This document shows, piece by piece, positions 9,130 through 18,026 of a stretch of DNA of 47,437 nucleotides. The notes beneath the pieces are model-generated. The model searched no databases and was not told the origin of the DNA. It saw only the letters and a program-made list of their open reading frames with translations. The stretch is from Chitinivibrionales bacterium (GTDB taxonomy: Bacteria > Fibrobacterota > Chitinivibrionia > Chitinivibrionales > WJKA01): the NCBI GenBank assembly GCA_014728295.1, contig WJLW01000101.1, positions 1-47,437 of the forward strand, in the 5' to 3' direction. A program made the translations under genes and the position numbers. Position 1 is the first letter of the stretch; each line of letters starts with the position of its first letter.

Positions 9130-10518
9130 ATGAGGAGAGCACTAGCTCCACTCTGTACCGTTATCTTATTGTTTGTTCCAGTTTCCCTGCATGCGTTATC
9201 AGGCATCGGCGTCAGCGATCACACCGAGGGTGGTTTGTATGTTTACATTGTCGAGAATGATGAAGTAGCCGACTCTTACAAGCTACTTGACGGATCAATT
9301 AAATTTCCGGTGCTCAACACCAGTGGAACCCATGTTGCCTATCGGTTGGGAACGAGTCTCTATCTCTGCAGGATAGATGATGCCGGATCCAACGAAAAGT
9401 TAATGGATCTGGGCTCCTGCACTTCAAAAATGATCGAATGGCCACATGGAAAATGGATCTATTATGGCTGCAACAGTGAAACCGAAATATGGCGGGTTCA
9501 TTCTTCAACCAGGGAAAAGGAGCATATCTTTACCCTTAACAATGAGTACAATACAAATGCCATGTGGTGCATGTCGGGCGCGTCAAGCAATCGAATTATT
9601 ATGGGTACGCATGACGATCCGTGGGTATATTTTTGTGGAGATATTGAAAGCGCGGCAAAGCCTATTCAGGCCAATATATCGTCGGCGGTTCTGTGGAACG
9701 GCGGTCATGGGCTGCCCGGTGGCTGTGGAACAGCAGCTTCTCCCGGCGGAATATTTGTCGGCTCTCAATCAGGAGCCGGCCATACTGATTACAATATTTT
9801 TCAGCTGGATCATACCAAAAAGAATTTTGCAGACGGCAACAATGACGACGAGCCCTAAAAAAGAATTAATGTAAGTGAATGGAATGACTGGGCTGTTGAT
9901 AAAACCTCATTCAATTATTGCGTTCCTTTTCAGGGCAATGCATGTCATCGACGTGAACATGTCGGTGGCGGCAATGCAACTATAACGAATTGGTCGAATA
10001 ATTCGGATAACTGGGGAATACTAATCCCCGGCTGGAGCACAGGTGTTGTTTCTGATTGCCAGGATGGCGGTCGGTTTGGCGGTTGTGGCAGAAATATGGT
10101 GATTTATAACTACGTAACGGAAAAGAGTATTAATGTGTCCCGATTTCCTGTCAGCGAAAACGGTAACTTCAGCGGTGTCAAAGAGTATGGTGACTTCTGC
10201 GTTTTTGCGCCGATAGATGACATACATCCTGAAATGCGAAATGAAGTCCGTGCCCGCCCCGGCCGCGTGAATGGAAATATGAATGGAGTTCAAAGCATAA
10301 CGTACTTCTTCAAGGGTACGAAATTGTGCATCGGTCATAATCATTTCGCGATTGCTGCTGCTGTGCTGGCAGACGCGCAAGGCAGAGTCGTTTCACGGGG
10401 GAGCATTGCATCCAAATATTCTGCAATGTTGCCGGTTGCCCATTTGACGCCCGGCGTTTATATGCTCATGGTTACGCAAAAATATTTGCACCATGCTATT
10501 GCGGTAGTCGTTCCTTAA
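9130..10518 (+). pseudogene. Secreted beta-propeller-like protein with sorting domain, interrupted by in-frame TAA
   Basis: The first 242 codons run from an ATG with a strong AAAAGGGGG ribosome site, through a signal peptide (MRRALAPLCTVILLFVPVSLHA), into TolB/WD40-like repeats ('GTHVAYRLGTSLYLCRI', 'GKWIYYGCNSETEIWRV', 'NRIIMGTHDDPWVYFC'). A TAA at 9856-9858 stops translation, but the same frame stays open and protein-like for another 219 codons to 10518 ('EWNDWAVDKTSFNYCVPFQ', 'GWSTGVVSDCQDGG'). It ends in a T9SS-like C-terminal domain (AAVLADAQGRVVSRG ... LTPGVYMLMV). Without read-through the product would lose its export domain. It is a paralogue of the next gene at least in architecture. 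Pseudogene, sequencing error and genuine read-through cannot be separated here; I favour decay. Confidence 0.7.
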
Positions 10519-11118
10519 CCGGATTGTTTGTTTCATCCGGGGCGCTATGTGCAAGGATTGAAGGCTAGAAGATTGGGCAACTATATGGATGAATCATCTT
10601 GCTTAATTTCTCAATTTTGCACGCAAACCTTAAGGATTTCACCTTGAAACGATAAAAACAATCTGTGACCCGCTTGGATACAGGCATTATGGTGAAATCT
10701 ATCAAGAAAAATAGGCGACAAAACGTTGTTACATAAGGAAAAATGCATCAGCCCGGAGTTCAGATAAAATCGGGCCTGACGCGGCCTATGACATCGGCAG
10801 CTCAATGATACAGATGCGTTATTCCTTTCGTTCAGAAATGGCGAGTTTTGAAGTAATTGGCGTTACCAACAATGTGGACGCCAAATGGGACATTGTTTTT
10901 GAAGGCGGTATCGGGCAAGGGGAGCGGTACGCAATGCTGCTGTGTCCAAGTGCAAACATATACCGTGCGACATCTTTTCCGGCATTTTCGACCAAGGCCA
11001 TCTGAAAATTCTGAACCGGTGACTTTGGTGTGCATACGCGGGAAGCTGAAGATCGGCTTCGAACGTGTAATTTGCATTAGGCCGGCAAAACAGGTACGTT
11101 GTCAATTTTTTGAAATTT
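10519..11118. other. Non-coding stretch with a possible degenerate coding remnant
   Basis: A short CCGGAT/ATCCGG hairpin (10519-10540) follows the stop codon but has no T run. Between about 10760 and 10960 one plus-strand frame reads like protein ('AAYDIGSSMIQMRYSFRSE', 'VIGVTNNVDAKWDIVFEGG') without a start or ribosome site and stops soon after. It may be a remnant of another secreted-protein gene. Otherwise nothing is recognised. Confidence 0.35.
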
Positions 11119-11148
11119 TTGACAGCCAATACTATCTTTTGTTATATT
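11119..11148 (+). promoter_or_regulatory. Sigma70-type promoter for the second propeller gene
   Basis: TTGACA (11119-11124), 18 bases, TATATT (11143-11148). A start near 11155 would give a leader of about 120 bases before the ATG at 11274. Confidence 0.55.
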
Positions 11149-11273
11149 CAAAAACCCAATGGTCATATCTGATCTCACTAATACTTTTTCACGCCGGTAC
11201 GGAATGCGGGCGGGGATCGCTATCAGTTGAGTAACTTTAGCAGAAGCATTTCACCTTGGCAAAAGGGGAAGAA

Positions 11274-13364
11274 ATGATCGTCAGACGTATCGTATTTGTT
11301 GCATGTTGTTCCATGTTGCCCATTTCATTTGCCTATGCCCTCGAAGGGACTGGATTTTACTTGTCCGCTACCGGCCTGCATAGAATTGATTTCTCCTCAG
11401 GCAGCGAGACTCAAATACTCAGCGGGTGGGATGTAAAAACGGCGGGACTTTCCCCCGACAGCAAACATATCCTGTTCAACAGCAACGGCGGCAAGCAAAT
11501 CATCGACATTAGCGGAGGCAATTTGATTGAAGTGCTGCCTTCGGTGCCGCTTCCCGATGAGCATTACCGTATCTGGTGGTCGCGGCTGGGAGTATATCGT
11601 ATGTCGGGCGGAGAGCTTGAGCGCTATGAGCCCGAAAGCGGGCAGAAGTCAACCATCCTCTCCGTCAACAATCCCGGATCGGGCGGGGGCGTACAGGTCA
11701 ACATGGACGGAACGCGGGCCTGGTCCCGGGCCAAGTCGTATGGGCGCACTTTCGGTCCCAAGGGGTACTACACAGAAGCGGCGACATATTATCATGTTGA
11801 ACCGGGCGGCGCGAGTGGAACGTATTTCTCGCAATCATCGTGGGGGCACGGCGAAGGCATCACCTTGTGGGGCAGGCGCCTGCTGCATGTTGTCTTTGGC
11901 AGCCACGACGGCGTCTGGATTCGCCGCACGAGCGATGGACAGGGCGTACGGCAGATTTACTGGGAACAAGGCTCGTACCAGGCACGCTTTGCCAATTGTG
12001 CCAATCACAACGCCTGGGTCGGCATGACACTTGACGGAGGTAATAAAACCACTCTCTTGAACTGGAAGACCAACACGCAGATCGAAGTCCCCATGCCGAG
12101 TGGCGGCAAGCTGTTTGGCTTCTGGCTCGGAAACGATATCCCATCGGTCAATGATAACGCGGCGTATATTCTTGCCTATACTAAAAAGGTGAAATTCAAC
12201 ATTCTCGGCCGCACCTCACCGTGGGAGAAGTCGGTTGCGCTTACCAATATCGGAAATGATACGCTGGATCGGATTACGGTAACCATCGAGCCGTCGTCGG
12301 CGTCTTCATGGTTGTCGGCAGCTATTTCGGGAAGCGGCAATGAGCGCACGCTTACGTTGACGGTTACGCCGTCCGGTGTTCCGGGTACAAAGGATTCCGC
12401 CCAAGTCAAGCTCGACGAATCATCCGCCCGCAATACGGAAGTTGTCAACGTCATCGCCGATAAGGCCTTTATGCCCGAAGTCACCAATTATGTCGTCACC
12501 AGTGCCAATCCTACCGATTCATTTGAATACGCCGCAATGAGCTGGGTTGACAATGCAGAATCCGAGGAAGGCTACATCATAGAATACAACAAGGAATCAT
12601 GGAACAACGGACAGACGCAATGGACCGAAGTCGGCCGCACCGGCCCGAACGAAACGACGTTTGTGCATAATCTGCTCGCCACGAATTATGACCGGGGCAA
12701 CGGCGCATACTATCGTGTGCGGCCCTACGACAGTCAGGATAATACCTCGGAAGATATTGCCGACTGGGCGAATTTTCAGCCGTTTGATGTCCAGCTCAAC
12801 TATAGCGGCCCTGCTGCCATGTCAACGCATAACGCGGGAGATTCGGTAACAATTACCTGGGAGTCGAACGTGATCAAGCATGTTGACATTCACTATTCAA
12901 TCGACGGCGGATCAAGCTGGACAGCCATCGAGGAGCAAATTAAAAAAGACGACAATCAGCAATGGGGAACCCACGGCTGGACGCTTCCGGCTACAACAGA
13001 CGGCAAGGCTGTTTACCTTCGCATTAAGGAGTGGCCGATTGACGTGATGGCGTCCATCGGCGGTCCGCTGCTGGTGGGGGATGTTGATTCTTCGCAAATC
13101 ACTTCGGGTATCGAGCCAAAGGCGCCCCGCCAACATGCATCCGCTATCGAGTTTCGTGGTGATATGCTAATAGCACAGGTAAAGGGCAATCGTGCCTACA
13201 ACCTGTTCCTCTACGATGCATCGGGTGCGGTTGTGCTGGAGGCTGCCGGCAAGGCTGGTGAACAGCTGGCGCTGCCCGCATCGGGGCTTATGCCGGGAGT
13301 CTACCTTGTGCGTCTGCGGTCAGGCCCGAACGTAATGATGGCGAAAATTGCCGTGAAAAAGTAA
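11274..13364 (+). CDS. Secreted beta-propeller / FN3 / Ig-like protein with T9SS type A-like sorting domain
   Basis: 696 residues; ATG 11274 has AAAAGGGGAAG just upstream. The order is: signal peptide (cleavage near SFAYA), TolB-like propeller blades to about residue 305 ('TAGLSPDSKHILFNS', 'GVQVNMDGTRAWSRA'), a BACON-like beta-sandwich (about 307-395, 'SVALTNIGNDTL'), a fibronectin type III domain (about 405-500, 'EEGYIIEYNKES ... YYRVRPYDSQDN'), a second Ig-like domain (about 508-605, 'VTITWESNVIKHVDIHYSIDG'), and a C-terminal domain (about 625-696) with 'NLFLYDASGAVV' and 'GLMPGVYLVRL'. The last pattern matches type A sorting signals recognised by T9SS, and a PorU-like gene lies downstream at 23.5 kb. 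Likely cell-surface or secreted; binding partner unknown. Confidence 0.78.
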   Translation: MIVRRIVFVACCSMLPISFAYALEGTGFYLSATGLHRIDFSSGSETQILSGWDVKTAGLSPDSKHILFNSNGGKQIIDISGGNLIEVLPSVPLPDEHYRIWWSRLGVYRMSGGELERYEPESGQKSTILSVNNPGSGGGVQVNMDGTRAWSRAKSYGRTFGPKGYYTEAATYYHVEPGGASGTYFSQSSWGHGEGITLWGRRLLHVVFGSHDGVWIRRTSDGQGVRQIYWEQGSYQARFANCANHNAWVGMTLDGGNKTTLLNWKTNTQIEVPMPSGGKLFGFWLGNDIPSVNDNAAYILAYTKKVKFNILGRTSPWEKSVALTNIGNDTLDRITVTIEPSSASSWLSAAISGSGNERTLTLTVTPSGVPGTKDSAQVKLDESSARNTEVVNVIADKAFMPEVTNYVVTSANPTDSFEYAAMSWVDNAESEEGYIIEYNKESWNNGQTQWTEVGRTGPNETTFVHNLLATNYDRGNGAYYRVRPYDSQDNTSEDIADWANFQPFDVQLNYSGPAAMSTHNAGDSVTITWESNVIKHVDIHYSIDGGSSWTAIEEQIKKDDNQQWGTHGWTLPATTDGKAVYLRIKEWPIDVMASIGGPLLVGDVDSSQITSGIEPKAPRQHASAIEFRGDMLIAQVKGNRAYNLFLYDASGAVVLEAAGKAGEQLALPASGLMPGVYLVRLRSGPNVMMAKIAVKK

Positions 13365-13415
13365 CAATCGCTTCGACTCGCTAGGTAAAGAAAAGTTATG
13401 TTACCATAGCGATTC

Positions 13416-13435
13416 ACTTTGACGACAATCAAAGT
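13416..13435. promoter_or_regulatory. Perfect inverted repeat upstream of the FN3 gene
   Basis: ACTTTGA, six bases, TCAAAGT: 7-bp arms ending about 10 bases before the GGAGGAG ribosome site. It could be an operator or a small leader hairpin; no T run follows, so not an intrinsic terminator. Confidence 0.35.
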
Positions 13436-13455
13436 AACTGCAAAGGAGGAGTCAC

Positions 13456-14340
13456 ATGAACTGCTCGACAAGCTTCATATCGACCTGTGCGCTTGTACTG
13501 CATGTTGCCGTTGCAAACTCATCGGCCCAGAGCGCACTCGAGGCGCCGACGCAACTATTTGCGTTTAACGTTGGCGACAGCCTGCTTGACGTGCGCCTGC
13601 AATGGAAGGACAACTCCGGAAACGAGGAAGGTTTTACCGTCGAGCGCCGGCTACTGGGCGGGACCTGGGCTGAGATCGCGCAGGTTGGTGAGGATGATAC
13701 GATGTACCTTGATACGCACCTTGCAATAGAAACGTATCAATACCGCGTGCGCGCATTTACCGGCGCGACCTATTCCGATTATTCAAATTCCAAATACGCA
13801 CAGGTCGTCGGAGTACCGTGGATTACAATAACTTCGCCGGTACCGGATACCCATGCCGAACCGGGGAAACCGTTTTATATTCGCTGGGAAAGCAATCAGG
13901 TTTCCGAAATCAGGATCGAGATTTCTCCCGACTCCGGCACTTCCTGGGTGGAGTTGAACCAGCACGGCAGCATCGATGAGAATAATCCGCAGTGGCAGAA
14001 TTTTGATTTTCTCATTGCTGATTCATTGGCAGGTACTGCAATTTATGTGCGAGTGCAGCAATATACTCAGCCGGGACCAAGTGTTACGGGCGGTCCGATT
14101 GTGGTTTCCCCAACCGGCACACACTACGATGTCACACGACCACCCGGAGTTACGGCTCCTTCCCGCTATCAGGCCCAAACAATGCTGCTTCAGGATCGAG
14201 CACAGGTTGCCGCAAACCGGATACTACTTGCAAACGGAAAAATCGTATCGCAGCTTTACAACGGTGCACCTTATCGTCGTGCTGGTGTGCCCGCGATATG
14301 GGTAGTGCTTGAAAGGGTGGGGGATAAGGGGAGTGAGTGA
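13456..14340 (+). CDS. Secreted FN3 / Ig-like domain protein, related to the preceding gene
   Basis: 294 residues with a strong AAGGAGGAG ribosome site. A signal peptide ends near 'ANSSAQS'. A fibronectin type III domain follows (about 30-118; 'LQWKDNSGNEEGFTVERR', 'YQYRVRAFTGATYSDYSN'), then an Ig-like domain (about 122-215) containing 'FYIRWESNQVSEIRIEISPD'. This closely parallels 'VTITWESNVIKHVDIHYSID' in the 696-residue neighbour, so the two are paralogous over this part. The C-terminus ('RILLANGKIVSQLYNG ... GVPAIWVVL') looks like a sorting domain that has lost its 'GVY' core and conserved end, so secretion by T9SS may be impaired. It has no propeller domain. Confidence 0.7.
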   Translation: MNCSTSFISTCALVLHVAVANSSAQSALEAPTQLFAFNVGDSLLDVRLQWKDNSGNEEGFTVERRLLGGTWAEIAQVGEDDTMYLDTHLAIETYQYRVRAFTGATYSDYSNSKYAQVVGVPWITITSPVPDTHAEPGKPFYIRWESNQVSEIRIEISPDSGTSWVELNQHGSIDENNPQWQNFDFLIADSLAGTAIYVRVQQYTQPGPSVTGGPIVVSPTGTHYDVTRPPGVTAPSRYQAQTMLLQDRAQVAANRILLANGKIVSQLYNGAPYRRAGVPAIWVVLERVGDKGSE

Positions 14341-14707
14341 CATTTGCCGCCATTCAATGGCGTGTAGAGTCCTGCCGCACGGTGGCGCGGCAATGTGTTA
14401 TCAGAAATTCTGTCGAATAAACGTACCGGTGCCTGATTGCAAAAGAAACCGATGCTGTATCGGCGAGGCATTATTGTTATGAGTGAGACGCAGGGGAGCG
14501 CATACCGGGCGTGAGCAGCCGATGCGCAAGGAATCTCGGGAAAATGCGGTCTGAACATACGTCCAGTATCACATTCAAATGGTGTCATTGTGGCCTCCGA
14601 AACGGAATTTAGGGTCTGAAGGACCTCGTGCACAATTTGGAGACCGGATCCATTGTTCCCCGCGTCGCATGAATTAATTTTTGATCTTTGGCGGACATTG
14701 AGACACT
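14341..14707. other. Non-coding stretch after the FN3 gene
   Basis: About 370 bases. A small hairpin (CGCCATT/AATGGCG near 14350) and a TGCCGC/GCGGCA hairpin near 14375-14395 follow the stop codon, neither with a T run. Frames on both strands look non-coding. Nothing else is recognised. Confidence 0.45.
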
Positions 14708-14717
14708 GGAGCTACTA

Positions 14718-15890
14718 TTGAGGTGGTACAACCATCCCGATTTTGTGGGCGCAAAGCAGTTTTTTTCACTAGCCCTATGCACGATCGCTACACTAGGTGC
14801 TATTGCAGCACATTTGCGAAATTCATCACCTCAACCCTGGAATTCAATAGGCGGATGCGGAGCCGAATCATCCTCCCCTTCATCAAATGCCCTTTCCCCA
14901 CCAGTGTGGCCTGATGATATCACCTCACAGAAACGTTTACATGTTCAGACGACGTATGGATTCACATCGGATCAGAAGATAATTTCGTCTTCATTCGTCC
15001 CGCGGCTTTATGGATTTGCCCGCAAACATATTGTACTTGGCATATCCATGCCGTTGCTTTTTAATCGAGGAGAGAAGCAGCAGGCAGCGCTATTTAGGAC
15101 ATCTTACCTGTCAACTGGCGGAGTGGGCGACCTTTCGATTGACGGGGGGTACATCCTGTACGTGCAGAAGCCGATTCTCCTCCGGTTGGCATTGAAATTT
15201 CCCACCGGTGTGTATGACGCAGCACGAGGCCCGGAGGCGGATCGAAGATATGTGCCGGCGAATATGCAACCGGGCTCCGGGATTTATACGCTTACCCTGT
15301 CGGTTCGGCACCAGCGCGCCATGCTCAACAAGGGGGAGTGGAACCTCTTCGCCGCATATTCTTTCCCTTTTCACATGCGACTCGCATCCGGTAAGAACGA
15401 ATTTCTGGATGAACGTTTGCAGTACTATTCGCAGGAAACTTCGGACAAGCGATTCTACTATCACTTCAAGCCGTATGGGGAAAATGACATCGGCCGGTAT
15501 GTGCCGCCGACACTGCACATAAGCTGGCACTATGCGCATATCGTCAATCACTTTTTCCGCCACACCTGGGCAACCCTGGTTTCGTTTCCCTTAGGCGTAG
15601 CGTGGATTCCTGACGAACGGATTGACCGGTACGCCCCTTATCCGGCGCACGATCATCGGATGTGGAGATCGACGTGGCGCTACGTGCCGGAGTTGAGAAT
15701 AAAGGGTATCTCACTTATGTGGTTTGTCGCGCTCCCCTTGCATGACAAGACGAATGCATCGAATTCTGAGGACAAATACGATGAGTCGCCGCATACGCGG
15801 TTAGATGGACCGGATTGGAGCGGGATTCTTCGGCAGTGGAGCCTTGGAACAGGGATTCGGTATGCTTTCTGGAGCTGGAAGCATAATTGA
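14718..15890 (+). CDS. Probable outer-membrane beta-barrel protein (phenol-degradation MetA/transporter-like)
   Basis: The frame is open from 14688 but has no ATG near its start. I place the start at TTG 14718, with GGAG 6-7 bases upstream (390 residues). A hydrophobic segment 'FFSLALCTIATLGAIA' fits a signal peptide. The rest has the amphipathic strand-turn pattern of outer-membrane barrels: 'LHVQTTYGFTSDQKIISSSFVPRL', 'GVGDLSIDGGYILYV', 'RLALKFPTGVYD', 'GIYTLTLSVRHQRA', ending in the aromatic 'GTGIRYAFWSW'. The 'G-VGDL...LALKFPTG' pattern recalls the putative phenol-degradation MetA/transporter barrel family. No substrate can be inferred. Start and family are both uncertain. Confidence 0.55.
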   Translation: MRWYNHPDFVGAKQFFSLALCTIATLGAIAAHLRNSSPQPWNSIGGCGAESSSPSSNALSPPVWPDDITSQKRLHVQTTYGFTSDQKIISSSFVPRLYGFARKHIVLGISMPLLFNRGEKQQAALFRTSYLSTGGVGDLSIDGGYILYVQKPILLRLALKFPTGVYDAARGPEADRRYVPANMQPGSGIYTLTLSVRHQRAMLNKGEWNLFAAYSFPFHMRLASGKNEFLDERLQYYSQETSDKRFYYHFKPYGENDIGRYVPPTLHISWHYAHIVNHFFRHTWATLVSFPLGVAWIPDERIDRYAPYPAHDHRMWRSTWRYVPELRIKGISLMWFVALPLHDKTNASNSEDKYDESPHTRLDGPDWSGILRQWSLGTGIRYAFWSWKHN

Positions 15891-16020
15891 ACCGTTCGCT
15901 GATTGAGTGCGTTTGCAGGCTTCTTCGAGTCGCTGGGGTGGCGCCATGGGAGGACAACGCAACGGCATGACACCCCTGCTGAGCGGGAACGCTACGGCGT
16001 TGCGATTGCGCGGTTTCGTT
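15891..16020. other. Convergent intergenic region
   Basis: 130 GC-rich bases between the barrel gene and the YgbA-family gene, whose stops face each other. No clear terminator or gene. Confidence 0.4.
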
Positions 16021-16383
16021 TTATTGTCGCGTGGCGCTTGGGTGGCGGCGTGGGGCCGTTTTCTGAGAATAGCGCCATTTGTCAACAAGGTGCATCAACG
16101 CCAGCCGGGGGTGTGATTTCATCAGGCGAGGCCCGGAGTAGCGCATGACCCGGCGGATTTGCTCGCGCCGCGACGTTGCATAGCAATGAATCGTGCAGGA
16201 TGCGCAAATTGGTTTTTCGTAGCCAAAAGGGCATTTGGCGAGTCGCAGCATGGCGTAGCCGTAGAGTTCGCGGCACTGTTCGCACAGTATTTTCGGGGAG
16301 TTGTGGCAGGCAGTGCAATACATTTGCATCATGATGCCGATAGTACGTGCTTCACGTTTAAGACGGCCGGTAATTTCATTCAT
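16021..16383 (-). CDS. YgbA-family protein (nitrous-oxide/NO-stimulated promoter family)
   Basis: 120 residues from ATG 16383; a GTG at 16389 is possible. It matches the small Cys-rich YgbA family: 'LKREARTIGIMMQMYC', 'LCEQCRELYGYAMLRLAKCPFG', 'KPICASCTIHCY' and 'RREQIRRVMRYSGPRL'. Cysteines at 23, 26, 34, 37, 51, 60, 63 and 67 are arranged as in the family and could bind a metal or Fe-S cluster. In enterobacteria ygbA is in the NsrR regulon and is linked to recovery from nitrosative stress; the biochemical role is not settled. No NO-detoxification gene is seen nearby. The Rrf2 protein at 19.4 kb is not adjacent and seems to belong to the sulfur operon. Confidence 0.85.
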   Translation of the reverse strand: MNEITGRLKREARTIGIMMQMYCTACHNSPKILCEQCRELYGYAMLRLAKCPFGYEKPICASCTIHCYATSRREQIRRVMRYSGPRLMKSHPRLALMHLVDKWRYSQKTAPRRHPSATRQ

Positions 16384-16415
16384 TGACACAAAGATAGCGT
16401 CTGCTGATCAGTTTT

Positions 16416-16931
16416 TCAACTACCGTGGCTTCGCCTGCTTTCCCAGAGAGAAAAAGCCAGGCCAATCAGAACCTGATGCCGCAGGGATATATTCGACGCA
16501 AGCACCGTACTGAAACGATACCGAAGGCGCAATGAGGCTTGCCTGGCAAGAGCATAAAATACGCCGGAGTCAAGCCCGAGAAGTGAATAGCGATCCTGCA
16601 TCGCACCGATTCGAATGGTTTTGAGGCCAAACAGAATGCCGGCCGGCAGCGTGAATTTGCCGATCCGGAATCGATACTGTGCCCCGAGATACAGAACCGA
16701 ATTGAATGAGGTATTATGCAGTTCCTGTTCGCCTCCCAGCGTAAAGGCAACCGGCTCTATGGGAAGAAAACTCACCTCTTCGTTCAGGGTAACATCAATT
16801 ATGCCGTTGTACGCATTGAAACTGAATAACCCGCCGGCCTCCAGGCGATGGAAGGTGGCGTCTGCATCGCAGGATGCGACAATGAGTGCCACGATCAGCA
16901 GTATCGGGCCTGGGTGAGATTGCGCTTGCAT
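16416..16931 (-). CDS. Small lipoprotein-like outer-membrane/periplasmic protein
   Basis: 171 residues. The start at ATG 16931 is one base after the TAG of the GH113-like gene, so the two are very probably co-translated. The N-terminus 'PILLIVALIVASC' is a lipobox-type signal with Cys near residue 21. The mature part has amphipathic strands ending in 'LRHQVLIGLAFSLW', and 'GAQYRFRIGKFTLPAGILFGL' looks like barrel strands. I do not recognise the family. The link to a GH113-like lipoprotein suggests a shared role at the envelope, perhaps in handling a mannan-like polymer, but this is inference. Confidence 0.55.
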   Translation of the reverse strand: MQAQSHPGPILLIVALIVASCDADATFHRLEAGGLFSFNAYNGIIDVTLNEEVSFLPIEPVAFTLGGEQELHNTSFNSVLYLGAQYRFRIGKFTLPAGILFGLKTIRIGAMQDRYSLLGLDSGVFYALARQASLRLRYRFSTVLASNISLRHQVLIGLAFSLWESRRSHGS

Positions 16932-16932
16932 G

Positions 16933-17958
16933 CTAGTTCCAGTAGTTACGTAAAATATCTTCGGCCGGTTTGTTTTTGGGCGTATAGTCAATGTTGTCCA
17001 TGCCGCCGACTCCGTTAAGTTCCCATTGCCACCAGTAAATGCCTTTGATGCGATCGAATCGGGCGGCCTGCATGAGCAGCGCCTCATATGCATGTGCCTG
17101 ATGCTGTGGAGAAATATCGGTACCGGCATGCCAGTTGCCTGGATTGATGGAGCTGCCCTGTTTGCTGCAATAGCCGACTTCCGTCAAAATGACTGCTTTA
17201 CCTTTAAGAATAGAAAAATCGGTGATGACCTGCAGATAATGGTTCCAGCTTTCGCTGAGCGCAGCCATAGTGCAGTCACGGTCTGAATTACTCAAATTGT
17301 AGTAAGCATTGATGCCGATTTTGTCGACTTTATCCCAGATTTCGCATTCGAGAAAGTGATCGAATGATGCCGCATAAATCAACTCGCCCGAATAGGCCCG
17401 CCGTGCATGCGCAATGATTTCCTCAAACCATGATGCATTGACGACATTGTCAAGCTCGGTGGCGATCACAAAACAGGACAGGGCATACTGCTCCGATAGC
17501 TGCAGATAAGGATCGATAAAGTCAAGGTAATTGCGCTTCCATGATTTTCCGTCTGAGGGGCTGATGTTGAAACGGGGAGTTTTATTGAGCAGGTCGATAT
17601 GCGGTTTGAGGATCGGCGTCAGGCCGCTCTCCAGGCAGATCCGAATCGCATGATCCAGGTCGGCATGGTTGATTGTTTCTTCGGTCGGGAAGATGGTGTC
17701 CGACGATTCATCCGGTGAAAAAAAGTAGGGGATGAGATAGACATGCGTCACTCCGGTAGACTCGATTTCGGCAATGTTCGATTTAAAGTCGGCCGGTTTG
17801 AATGCATTGCGGTGGGACATGAAAAAGACATTCATACCCTTGTGATAGGAGCGCGGATAATCCTGCTGCACTGAAAAAGGATTGCTGCACGACAACACCA
17901 GCAGCATAAGTACCCATAATCCATACCACGCTTCGATTGTACGCCTGAATACCCGCAT
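16933..17958 (-). CDS. GH113-like TIM-barrel glycoside hydrolase, lipoprotein
   Basis: 341 residues. A signal peptide with lipobox 'LVLSC' (Cys24) predicts a lipid-anchored envelope protein. The rest resembles the GH113 (beta-mannanase-like) TIM barrel: 'HKGMNVFFMSHRNAF', 'GLTPILKPHIDLL', 'FVIATELDN' with Glu168 as the candidate acid/base, 'DKIGINAYYNLS', 'AVILTEVGYCS' with Glu260 as the candidate nucleophile, and 'IKGIYWWQWELNG ... DYTPKNKPAEDILR' near the end. Known GH113 enzymes cleave beta-1,4-mannan, but many related proteins are uncharacterised, so the substrate is only a suggestion. It is followed by the small lipoprotein gene with a 1-base gap. Confidence 0.8.
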   Translation of the reverse strand: MRVFRRTIEAWYGLWVLMLLVLSCSNPFSVQQDYPRSYHKGMNVFFMSHRNAFKPADFKSNIAEIESTGVTHVYLIPYFFSPDESSDTIFPTEETINHADLDHAIRICLESGLTPILKPHIDLLNKTPRFNISPSDGKSWKRNYLDFIDPYLQLSEQYALSCFVIATELDNVVNASWFEEIIAHARRAYSGELIYAASFDHFLECEIWDKVDKIGINAYYNLSNSDRDCTMAALSESWNHYLQVITDFSILKGKAVILTEVGYCSKQGSSINPGNWHAGTDISPQHQAHAYEALLMQAARFDRIKGIYWWQWELNGVGGMDNIDYTPKNKPAEDILRNYWN

Positions 17959-18026
17959 GGAATTAAAATAGCTTATCCATCATACAACTGCTCTGAGACA
18001 AGTGCGAAAAAAGCCGGCATGCAATT

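Noticed and set aside
9856..9858. Stop-codon recoding (read-through or selenocysteine-like insertion)
   Set aside because: TAA is not a known recoding signal here, no downstream structure was seen, and other genes in the window end normally with TAA.
10857..11234. 125-codon plus-strand open frame
   Set aside because: It contains the promoter of the next gene and shows no family pattern or ribosome site.
14271..14633. 120-codon minus-strand open frame
   Set aside because: It overlaps the 3' end of the FN3 gene and has no recognisable domain or start signal.
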